A stretch of 64,000 nt of DNA from the NCBI RefSeq assembly GCF_002999335.1, contig NW_020312292.1:124001-188000 (forward strand), written 5' to 3'. Position 1 is the first letter of the stretch, and each line of letters opens with the position of its first letter. The stretch is from Cyclospora cayetanensis. Lineage: Eukaryota > Apicomplexa > Conoidasida > Eucoccidiorida > Eimeriidae. Below, one piece after another: positions 49,679 through 59,179 of the stretch. Both the position numbers and the translations under genes were made by a program. The notes beneath the pieces were generated by a model. That model was not told the origin of the DNA and did no database searches. It worked only from the letters and a program-made list of their open reading frames with translations.

Positions 49679-50822
49679 ATGGCCGCCCATACAGAGGAGA
49701 GGCAAGGAAGGCCTTTCATAGACCCTGAAACAGAGCCGAAGCATGCGTTTTTGCAATACTTCGATGCAGAGGAGAAGGCCCAAATGTTGCGCATTCTGCG
49801 GTGTTTGTACATCTTGTGGTTCTTCAATGTCGCCGCGACCGTTGCAAGTTTTGCCCTTGGACTGACGATTACTTTTCATCCTTTTGCCCTTAATGGTGCC
49901 TTTAACTGGCGCGTCGTGCACACTGGTTGCAACGTGCTCCTTCTGGCTCTGGCAGTCGGCCTCGGACTGGCGGGAGCACACAAGGGCAGCACCAGTCTGC
50001 TCTATCAGTCAGGTGTGGCACACGTCCTTCTCTCCATTTCATCCTTGCTTCCTTTTTTCGGAAGCCTTTCGGTCCTCCTTCTCGTCTCCGGGGAGTCGAG
50101 GGGAGACACCCCCGCAGACAAAGACTTCAGCCGCCAACTCATCACCGCCCTGGGGGGCACGGGAGGCGTCTCTGCCGTCGTTTCTCTGATGTGCGGTGAG
50201 TTCAGAGGCAACCAGCGTCACTGTGTTTCCCGCTTTGCGGCAACGTTGCAGGCCTCCCCCCAACCGCCGTGGAAGAAACGATCCCTTCCCTCAGCCTCTG
50301 CTCTGTGTCTGCTGCGTTGCGGTGCTGCAGCGCTAGAGGTAAGGGCCGTCTCTCGGCTCTTGTGGGAGGTGATGCCTCCCAAGGCACCCGGAATATTCTA
50401 GACTTGTAGTCTCTTAGTAATTAGCCTAACCCCGAGTCCGGGGAGTCTACTTGCTCGTATTCAAATAAGTCTCCGCCCAAACACTGCCTTCGAGAACTGC
50501 CTAGACAACAGCAGATCCATCTGTTCGGCGGCAACGGGGAAGACAAACACTGAAGGGGCCTTGCGGCTGATTTTCCACCGTTCCCCGAACACGGCTCACG
50601 TTTGCCCGCATCGTGCATGCCTACCCTACTCAGCGCCGCGCACACCCCCTCTCTTCTCCTCTCGTCTCCTCTCCTCTCCTGCTGCTACCCTTCCGGCTCC
50701 ACACTACCTTCCTCACTTTTGAGAATCGGATACGTACTACAAACCCGCCAACCCCCCGATCCCCTCTCCCTCTCTTCGCGGAACTAGCTTGCCACAAAAT
50801 ACCATGCGAACACTGCTTTTAG
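49679..50822 (+). CDS. Small multi-pass membrane protein of unknown function
   Basis: Exon 1, 49679-50195, starts MAAHTEERQGRPFIDPETEP and encodes three clear hydrophobic helices and a weaker fourth: near residues 41-63 (LYILWFFNVAATVASFALGL), 78-100 (VVHTGCNVLLLALAVGLGLA), 111-138 (VAHVLLSISSLLPFFGSLSV), and a glycine-rich segment before the donor. It ends at a strong donor, G|GTGAGT. A phase-consistent continuation uses an 8-base microexon at 50331-50338 (between GCTGCAG and GTAAGG) and a last exon 50724-50822 after a long pyrimidine tract, total 207 residues. The rest of the model is tentative, and without it the frame reads on to a stop at 50401. I recognise no family. The helical layout resembles small tetraspan proteins in general, which is not evidence of function. 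Confidence 0.6.
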
Positions 50823-51156
50823 GAAGCTAGGCGAAGGAAATCACAGAAAAGCCACAGTGATATGAATGCAGCAAGCGCGGCACACATGCGGGCGCTTCCA
50901 ACGCTCCTCCTGTAGGAAGGTGCGTGAGAAGCAAGCTTTTAAGAGGCCAGGGAAATCCAAGTAGCGGTCACTGCGATTTCCCCTGACTCCTCGAGGGCCG
51001 TCAGAGCAGCTTCGACTTCAGATGCTGCAGACGCACCAAGCAAGACAGCGCTAACAAGGTGTGCTGTATGTCCTGCTGAGGAGCGCTGCAAAGAGGCGTC
51101 TCCCTATGTATTTGAACTTGTCACCTGATTATGAAGATCTAATTGTTTTGGGGCTT
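50823..51156. other. Convergent spacer
   Basis: Between the membrane-protein gene (plus) and RPA2 (minus). Nothing recognised. Confidence 0.5.
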
Positions 51157-52426
51157 TTAAAATGCTGCAAGTCTCGCTGAAAAACCTTTCGCGCTCATTC
51201 CTGGCTGTTGATGCCTAAAGGCTCTGCGAAGCGCTCCTCGGGAGGCTTTCGCAGGGGAAAAATGAAGCGCCTCGTTTGGGGGAGACATTTGTGAATGGAG
51301 GTATTTGTGTTTCTTACGGGAGTCGACCGAGAGACTCGCGGTGAGGGCCTGTCGCTTGACGGCTCGCCCCTTTGCACTCAAGAGGTTCTTGAGAACGCGG
51401 CGTTGCATGGGATCGCTGATGTGTTCATACATGTGTAGATCAGAGGCTGCAGGAGGGGGCAGACACGGCAAAGCAAAAACGCAACTGAGAAGGGGGGGGT
51501 CGGGAAGCGAAGCAGGAAGGAGCCCAATGGCGAGCCGTGGTAAGACCACAGCCACACAGACACAAGGGAAGCACCAGGTGCTCGCTGGCGCGTGGCTATC
51601 CTCCGAGCACGACTGAGTGATGAGGGGAGGGCCCACTCCCCGCAGAATAAAATTACCAGGTGACCTTACTCTCCGCTTCTTCCGCCTTTGTTACTGCCGG
51701 GGCGATGGTAGGAGTAGTGGGAGGCGTCGCGCTTGCAGCAGCCTTATCCTGGAGGGCGCCTGCGATGATTCTTAGGGGGAAGAGTTCGACGTATTCGCGC
51801 ATGTCTTTTACAGGATTGATTTTGAAGCAGTCGACGTAAACGTCGCCCTTATCGTCCATGCAGGGGAAGCCGTAGACAGTGACGAGTCCTCCTCGGAGCG
51901 CTGCACTGAGGAAGCCTTCGAGGGGGGGAAGGCTTTCTTCTTCAGGCGTCTCTTGGGAGGACGTAGCGGCTCCTGGCTCTTGCAGAGAAGCCATCGCGCT
52001 CTTGTGGCTGCACTCGACCTCGATGCGACTCGTGGAATCCTCCAGCGTGAACTTGAAAAGGGAGGGGCGAATTTCGAGGCCAGAGGCGACACCGCACAGA
52101 GCGACAAGCCCAACGTCGCGTCCGTTCAGTTGCAGAGGACCCCCTCCCGCAGCGCGAGCTTTTACAGCCCTTCGGAGCATCGCCACAGTTGCACAGACGC
52201 ACCCGTCGGGTGTCTGAGCAGCTTTTTCGCCCCCCCCTCCGGAAGAGCCTCCCCGCTGAGAGGAGGCACTTTGGCCTTGAGAAAAGGGATCTGTGGCATT
52301 TCCCAAGTCTTCGGAACCCCCGAAGCTCAGACGCCCGCTACCCCCCAAGCTCTTGCGCGGCTCGGAAGACAGGAATTCATTGCCTCCGGAGTAGGGGGAA
52401 AAGAAGGCGTTCTCATCGGCGAACAT
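51157..52426 (-). CDS. RPA2: Replication protein A 32 kDa subunit
   Basis: The middle subunit of the single-strand DNA-binding RPA trimer, acting in nuclear replication and repair. Exons 52426-51670 and 51446-51157; phases match; 348 residues. The N-terminus is Ser/Gly-rich (phosphorylation-prone in other RPA2 proteins). The OB fold begins with CVCATVAMLRRAVKA and QLNGRDVGLVALCGVASGLE, continues with FKFTLEDSTSRIEVE and closes with LVTVYGFPCMDDKGDVYVDC and KINPVKDMREYVELFPLRII, the usual RPA32 order. The OB fold carries an insertion rich in Ser/Glu/Pro between strands. The C-terminal exon (HISDPMQRRVLKNLLSAKGR...) sits where the winged helix of RPA32 belongs and is divergent. ATG 52426 is chosen because the frame before it has only a GTG. 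The gene is divergent from UAP1, 837 bases away. Confidence 0.85.
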
Positions 52427-53263
52427 CGTGGGGCGAGGGAGCGTCGAGCCGGAGGAAGGGGCTGGAAACGAAGGCGCACGGCGCAGCGCAGTCACTGCAC
52501 AGGGATAGCAGAGACTCAGAGAAGACGAGCAGGAGGCAAAGGGACGGGGGAAGAAGGAAGGGGAGTGGCTAACGAGCTAACTGGCTGTGAGGTGTGAGGA
52601 GTGAGGAGTGATGGGTTGCCTGCCTCGGCTCGCGCAGGAAGTCGAGGAGGAGGCGTCCTGGCGCAGTAGGAGGCGAAGGCCAGTCTGTGTGTGGTTGGAA
52701 GTGCATGCAGAATCAAGGAAGCAAATCCTTGAAACAATACAGACGCGAAACACTGGTCGCATGTGAAAAGGGGCACAAGGATTCTCTCAAACACACTGGT
52801 GGAGGGAGGACTGCTGCTGCGGGGTGGTGGGGTCGGGGCTTTCTGAAATGCTGCTGCGTTGCTGCTGCCTGTCAGGAGGCTGTCTTCCAGCCGAGATCGT
52901 GTCTTCTTTCATTGAAATATTGCACTGTACAGGCGAAGATTTACCAAAGTACACCAACGTATCAATGCGGTGGAGAGGAGAACTCGCATGTCTGTGTGAA
53001 GAAGGGGTGTGGGTGCGAACGACGAGCGCTGCTAGTGACAGCCGCCAACCCGCCACAGCACGATAGAGACTCTTTCGTTCAAGCAAGCGTACGGGGGTGT
53101 GTGTGTGTGCAGCCCCCCCTTTTTCAGAGGGATATTTTTTGCTTCCTTCCTCCTCTGCATGCACGACTTCCAACGCCTCCAAAAGCCTCGATGGCTCTGT
53201 GCGCCGTGCAGTGCTTCCCTGGCTTTTCTCTAGGAAGCGTTGCCTTTGCCAGGAGGAGTCACC
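52427..53263. other. Divergent promoter region, RPA2 and UAP1
   Basis: 837 bases separating two start codons on opposite strands, so likely a shared bidirectional regulatory region. Short frames on both strands carry no motif. A short TG run lies near 53096-53110. Confidence 0.5.
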
Positions 53264-56200
53264 ATGGCAACAAGTGCTGCCAGTGCCTTGCGTTCTGCGT
53301 ATGAAGCGGCAGGGCAAGGCCATGTGTTTCGCTTTTTTGATCGCCTGAGCGATGTCGAGCGGCAGCAGCTGCTGGCAGACTTAGAAAAAGAGGATCCTCA
53401 CGAGCTCCGTCGGCTGCTGCAAGAGGCTTTAAAGACGCTGCAGCTCACAGACGATTCCCCGCCCAGACAGATTAAACCGCCACACGCAGTGGATCTCACA
53501 CCCCTCTCTACTGCTGACTTTCCGCAGCAGCCGGAGCAGTTGCTAAATGCATATCGGCAGCTGCTCCCCCCTTCAGCTGCCTGTCTTGTAGTGCCCTTAC
53601 GCGACGCTCCCCAAGCCTTGAGGCAGCAGTGGCGAGACAGAGGCCTCCGCCTCATCGGTAAGCCGCTCTCTAGACACCCAAAAATAGAAAACACCCTCTT
53701 AAAAACATGCCTTTTCTCCTTCTGCTACTACTGCTCGTGGTAGTGCTACTACTGCTCGTGGTAGTGCTACTGCTACTTCTACTTGTGCTATTACTACTTG
53801 TGGTACTGCTACTGCTACTACTACTTGTGCTACTACTGCTTGTGCTACTACTACTTGTGCTACTGCTACTACTACTTGTGCTACTACTACGCGTGCTACT
53901 GCTACTACTACTTGTGCTACTACTACGCGTGCTACTGCTACTACTACTTGTGCTACTACTACTGCTACTACTACTTGTGCTACTACTACTTGTGCTACTA
54001 CTACTTGTGCTACTACTACTGCTACTACTGCTACTACTACGCGTGCTACTACTACGCGTGCTACTGCTACTGCTGCTACTACTTGTGCTACCACTACTGC
54101 TACTACTTGTGCTACTACTCCTGCTACTACTACTTTTGCTACTACTGCTACTACTACTTGTGCTACTATTACTTGTGCTGCTACCACTTGTGCTGCTACT
54201 ACTGCTGCTACTACTGCTACTACTGCTTGTGCTACTTCTACTGCTACTACGACTTGTGCTACTACTATTTGTGCTACTGCTACTGCTACTACTGCGGCTG
54301 CTACTACTACTTGTGCTACTACTGCTTGTGCTACTACCACTGCTACTACTACTTGTGCAACTACTATTTGTGCTACTGCTACTGCTACTACTGCGGCTGC
54401 TACTACTACTTGTGCTACTACTACTGCTACTGCTAGTTTTGCTACTGTTACTGCTACTACTACTTCTGCTACTACTGCTTGTGCTACTACTACTGCAACT
54501 ACTACTTGTGCTACTACTACTGCTACTACTATTTGTACTACTGCTTCTGCTACTTGTGCTACTGCTGCTAGTACTACTACTTGTACTACTGCTACTACTG
54601 CTAGTACTACTACTTGTACTACTGCTACTACTACTGCTACTACTACTTCTGCTACTGTTACTGCTAGTACTACTTGTGCTACTGCTACTGCTACTACTAC
54701 TTGTGCTACTACTACTGCTGCTACTACTGTCACTACTACTGCTACTGTTACTGCTACCACTACTTGTGCTACTACTGCTGCTACTGCTACTACTTGTGCT
54801 TCTACTGCTGCTACTACTACTTGTGTTACTACTACTACTGCTACTGCTGCTGCTACTGCTTGTGCTACTATTACATCTACTATTTGTGCTACTGCCACTG
54901 CTACTACTACTTGTGCTGTTGCTTGCTGCTGCAGCGGAAGGAAAAGTCGGCGTGTTGATCCTCGCGGGAGGAGATGGCACGCGTCTGAACTTTGAGGGCC
55001 CTAAGGGAGCGTTCCCTGTGGCGCCTGTCTCTGGCAGCAGTCTCTTTTGCCTCTTTGCTCAGCGTCTACGTCGCATCGTTTCTCTGGCAGCTGCTGCAGT
55101 ATCCAACAACACCAGCAACACCAGCAACACCAGCAACACCAGCAACACCAGCAACAACACCAGCAACAGCAACAACAACAATAGGCCCCATGTGCCCTTG
55201 TATATCATGACGAGCGAGACGAACAGAGCGGCAACAGAGGCTGTCTTTGCAGCTTCAGATTACTTTGGTTTGAACCCTTCGGATGTTCGTTTCTTCTCGC
55301 AGGGAACGATACCAGCCTTTGACTTGGAGGGGCATCTCATGCTGGCAGCCGCTCACCAGCTGAGAAGAACCCCAGACGGCAATGGAGGCGTTTTTAAGGC
55401 ACTGCAGATCAGCGGCATCCTCGCAGACATGCAGCAGCGGAAACTCGAAGGCATTCAGATTCTTTCTGTTGACAACGCCCTTGCCAAAGTCGCAGATCCA
55501 ACGTTCTTCGGATTCGCATGCACGAGCGACGCAGACGTAGGGCTTCCCTTTCTGCACACGCATATGCTGTATTTTATTCGGCATGCGCTTGCGAAGGTTT
55601 CTTAGGCGAGCTGCTCGGCGTGCTAGCTGCATTTCTTACGCTAAAGGCCTACCTGCATGCGGCATCCTCCGTGCAACACATGTGCAGTCTTGTTTCTCAG
55701 TGCTGCTCTTTCTTTCTCTCTGTGTATGTAGGTGTGTAGGTTTTGTGTATATACATGTATATGTATGTACGTATATATATGTATGTATATTATGTATGTA
55801 TGTATGTAGGTGTGTAGGTTTTGTGCATATATGTATATGTATGTATATTATGTATGTATGTATATTATGTATGTATTTATGTAGGTGTGTATATATATGT
55901 ATGTATATTATGTATGTAGGTGTGTATATGTATGCACATATGTGTGTATGCAGGTGTGTATATATATGCATGTATATTATGTATATTATGTATGTAGGTG
56001 TGTATATGTATGCATACATGTATGTATGTAGGTGTGTATATATATGTATGTATATTATGTATGTATGTACGTATGTGTGAATATGTATGCATACATGTAT
56101 GTATGTAGGTGTGTATATATATGTATGTATATTATGTATGTATGTACGTATGTGTGAATATGTATGCATACATGTATGTATGTAGGTGTGTATATATATA

Positions 56201-56603
56201 TGTATGTATATTATGTATGTATGTACGTATGTGTGAATATGTATGCATACATGTATGTATGTAGGTGTGTATATATATGTATGTATATTATGTATGTATG
56301 TACGTATGTGTGTATATGTATGCATACATGTATGTATGTATATGTATGTATATATATGTATGTATATTATGTATGTATGTACGTATGTGTGAATATGTTT
56401 GCATACATGTATGTATGTAGGTGTGTATATGTATGTAAATTATGTATGTGTATGTGCATGCATGTATGTATGCATGCGTGCACCCTCCGCTTCAGGTGGC
56501 AAACAAAGTCGTTGCGAGGCGGTCTGCCCACGAGAAGGTTGGAGTTATGTGCCAAATCCTTTCCCATGGCCCATGCCTTCTCTCTGAGCAGCAGCAGCAG
56601 CGA

Positions 56604-56637
<34 letters not shown>

Positions 56638-57706
56638 GACAACAGCAGCAACAGCAACAGCAGCAGCGGTGGACTGGAGCAGTTCTTGAGTATTCTGAGC
56701 TGCCAGCGACGATGTTGCGGGAGAACCCTAGCGAAGCTTCAGGAGCTGCGAGGAAGGACTGGCCCACGGAGTCTGGTGCCTACTGCTACGCCAACGTGTG
56801 CATGCACTACTTCAGCGTCCGCTTCCTGGAGGCTCTCGTGGCGAATCGCCAAGATCTCCACGCGCACTATCACGCGGCGAAGAAGAAGATTCCAGAGCTG
56901 AAACTCCTCGAGAAACCTCCAGAGAAGTCGAGCAGAGGAGCTCCAGCGCAAGGCTTCCTCCTACACGCGCCAGACGCAGGTGACCCTTCGCGGTGGTCTG
57001 CTGTATCCCCGGATGCGCCGAATGGATGGAAGCTCGAACTCTTTGTCTTTGACGCCTTTCCACTAGCGCAGAGAGTCTTGGTAGGTTCTACATGCACTGC
57101 AGGGAGGGAGGAGAAGGGAGGGAGGAGAAGGGAGGGAGGAGGGGACTGCAGGGAGGGGGGAGTCTCAAAATGAGGCTTTCAATTAAACGAGGGGGCATGC
57201 ACAACGCGCTTCTCAGGACTGGTAGATGTCCCTTCTAGCGGCAGGGGCAGCCACCAGGAAAGATCTCCTCCCTTTTATCGCACGAGTTTGGGGGCTGCCT
57301 GCTGCTCGGGTGTTTTTTCTGATGAGGAGGCATTTAGACAGTGCACTCATCGCACGCCTTGCTCTGCTACGTTTGCTCGCAGTGTTTGGAAGTCGATCGA
57401 GATGAAGAGTTTGCACCTGTGAAGTGCAGCGGGCCAGAGGGAAGCCCTGCTGCGGACGCGCTTCCAGCTGCACCTTTGGACGTTGATGCAATAGCTGCAG
57501 ATACACCCCAAGACGCGCAGGTACGCCTCTCCCGCCTGCATGCCAAATGGATCGCTGCTGCTACCGGCCGTCGCCTGCCTCTCCGTTTCGAGGGCAGCAA
57601 ACACCTCCTATGCGAAGTATCACCGCTGCTAAGTTACGAGGGGGAGGGGCTGGACCCCAATTGCCTAGAAGGCAAAGACACGAACAAGCCGCTGCTTCTG
57701 CAGTAG
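53264..57706 (+). CDS. UAP1: UDP-N-acetylglucosamine pyrophosphorylase
   Basis: Makes UDP-GlcNAc from UTP and GlcNAc-1-phosphate, the donor for N-glycans, GPI anchors and O-GlcNAc in the cytosol. Exons 53264-53657, 54935-55536, 56496-57080, 57383-57706, 634 residues, all phases consistent. The N-terminus has the family helix region GQGHVFRFFDRLSDVERQQL. Exon 2 carries the nucleotide loop LILAGGDGTRLNFEGPKG (Asn replaces the usual Gly after TRL), then YIMTSETN, FFSQGTIPAFD and ILSVDNALAKVADPTFFGF. Exon 3 has VVARRSAHEKVGVMC, VLEYSELP and WKLELFVFDAFP. Exon 4 has EEFAPVKC and CEVSPLLSYEGEGL. Two repeat-coded insertions interrupt the enzyme: an Asn-Thr-Ser run in exon 2 and a poly-Gln run in exon 3. 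Intron 1 (1277 bases) and intron 2 (959 bases) are almost entirely repetitive. Confidence 0.95.
53706..54930 (+). repeat. Giant (CTA/CTG/CTT) triplet array filling UAP1 intron 1
   Basis: About 1.2 kb of near-continuous triplet repeat built from CTACTACTACTTGTG-like units with CTG variants. It fills intron 1 (53658-54934) between donor GTAAGC and acceptor GCTGCTGCAG. Since it has period three and few stops, it leaves very long open frames on both strands (poly-Leu on plus, poly-Ser and poly-Val on minus) that are not genes. Confidence 0.95.
55105..55185 (+). repeat. AACACCAGC coding repeat in UAP1 exon 2
   Basis: Nine-base tandem units encoding Asn-Thr-Ser, followed by AAC repeats encoding Asn. 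They form a low-complexity loop between QRLRRIVSLAAAAVS and the conserved YIMTSETN strand. Confidence 0.9.
55725..56480 (+). repeat. TATG/GTAT satellite in UAP1 intron 2
   Basis: About 750 bases of GTAT-type simple repeat with a higher-order unit of 77-79 bases, marked by TATGCATACATGTATG at 56086, 56163, 56242 and 56319. It occupies most of intron 2 (55537-56495). A 229-codon frame on the minus strand is a by-product. Confidence 0.93.
56586..56668 (+). repeat. CAG array encoding poly-Gln in UAP1 exon 3
   Basis: CAG/CAA triplets with CGA interruptions encode about 28 residues, mostly Gln with two Arg, between the VGVMC strand and VLEYSELP. In other UAP1 proteins these are separated by only a few residues. 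Confidence 0.92.
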
Positions 57707-58381
57707 CACATGAGAGCAGTGCAAATCCTAAAGGACGGGGGTGGCGCTGCCTATAAAGAAAAAGCCCCCTATCTCCCCCTTCAGAAGGGTGGGTAATACA
57801 GGTACACATATACTGCCCAAGCTTTTGCTTCACGAGCCGTTAAACGCACGTGACCTTGCAGCCTCGAGGAAGAGTGCCCCCTACGAGCCAGGTGCCAGCT
57901 GCTGAGAGGCAGGCTGCCTTTCTTCCCCCTCTCCTCCCCAATTTCGTATCACGGCTCTGGAGACTGCTTTTGGAAAAATACCCCAATTCTTCCCCAAGCG
58001 ACCCCACCCCTCTGGAGAGGGCAAAGGCCGCTCGAATTCCATATTCATACAGACACCGGAGCAGCCAAACAGGCGAGCAGAGAGGGCATATCAGCACGAC
58101 GCGTTTCAACGGGAGGCGTGTGGCTGTAGCGTGAATGCGCGTCTATCTCGGGGAAATCAAGGTACTAGAAAAAAAGGTTGAGAGTTCTAGAGCGCCGTAT
58201 TTGGCCTCGAATTGTGTGTAGCTGCCTCTCGGCAATAATCAAAAGCTGTACACTGCTCAGCTACAAGCGACGTCGAGCGGATCGTGGGTGCCCACGCTTG
58301 CCGCTCTGCAGAGGCGAAACGCGCACACACCAGTCGCTCTGCGTTACTTTGGGGATGCCCCTTTTATTGACTTGTTAAAGT
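57707..58381. other. Convergent spacer, UAP1 to RRM gene
   Basis: Between two 3' ends. Short overlapping frames, no motif and no repeats of note. Confidence 0.5.
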
Positions 58382-59179
58382 TCACTCGTCACTGAGTTCA
58401 CCAGAGCTCTCGCTGCACTTTGCATCATCAGCAGACGTCTCAGCAGCGGCGGCGGAAGCTGCGTCCTCATCGTCCTTGGTGTTTGCAGACTTCTGTATGT
58501 TCTCTCTGAGAGCTGCTGCAGCCTGCGCTCGCCTTTCTTCTGCGAAAGCCAGCATTTTTTCCACTTCATCGTGCTTCTCACAGGTTACCCACGCCCAACC
58601 GGCGCCGTATTCTGTCGCCGGAACAAACATGTGCACTCTGATATCCCCGTGCTTGGATAGGTTTGCTTTCAGCCGCGCCTGAGGATAAAAGCATCGCATA
58701 CACGGCATGCAGAATGCAGAGACCGCAGGCAGCATGATGGATGCGGAAAAATGAAAAAACACGCAACGTGCAGCACACCTCTGCCGCGGCGGCGCTCCTC
58801 CTACTGAAGAGGCACTCAAGAGCGAATGTATAGCGAAATCGCTGAGACCTGAGTGCGCAGATTTGTTGCCCCCCGGCACGGACAGGCAGGCTGGTGGTAT
58901 TATGCGCGGGAGCGGCTTGCATCCGCAGCATGAAACATGTGGAGCGAAGTAGTGGCTCTAGCAAAATACTCGAGGTAAGAGCTTCTGTTGAGAAGGCACG
59001 CTCTGCGGGTTCGGAAATAGAAGCCCGCGGGCATATAGAGGTAGCCCGAAAGGGAGTCGACAGAGAATCTGTACCTCCGTAACGCCGACTGGAATGTTCT
59101 TGATTGTCACTCTGGAGGCTGTGTCGGAGCGCGTCTGAGGAATTACTGGGCGCATGGTGTAGAAAGAGTTGGAAGCCAT
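58382..59179 (-). CDS. Small RRM-domain RNA-binding protein
   Basis: 133 residues from exons 59179-59075 and 58678-58382, phase 0 junction. A single RNA recognition motif starts with RNP2-like RVTIKNIPVGVTE at residues about 23-35 at the end of exon 1. It continues ARLKANLSKHGDIRVHMFVP and ends with an RNP1-like strand GAGWAWVTCEKHDEVEKML. The RNP1 aromatics are replaced by Trp residues (GWAWV instead of GFAFV), which may still stack on RNA bases. The C-terminal 50 residues are Ala/Glu/Asp-rich and acidic, ending SGELSDE. The role is unknown; such small RRM proteins often join splicing or mRNP complexes. ATG 59179 is the only Met before the domain apart from Met9. Confidence 0.75.

Noticed and set aside
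53707..54934. Poly-Leu and Tyr/Cys-rich frames on plus, poly-Ser and poly-Val frames on minus
   Set aside because: They are translations of a period-three satellite inside a spliced intron of UAP1; only the part of the plus frame after 54935 is real coding sequence (UAP1 exon 2).
55636..56325. 229-codon minus-strand frame rich in Thr, His, Ile and Tyr
   Set aside because: It is the reverse translation of the GTAT satellite in UAP1 intron 2, with no start or domain.
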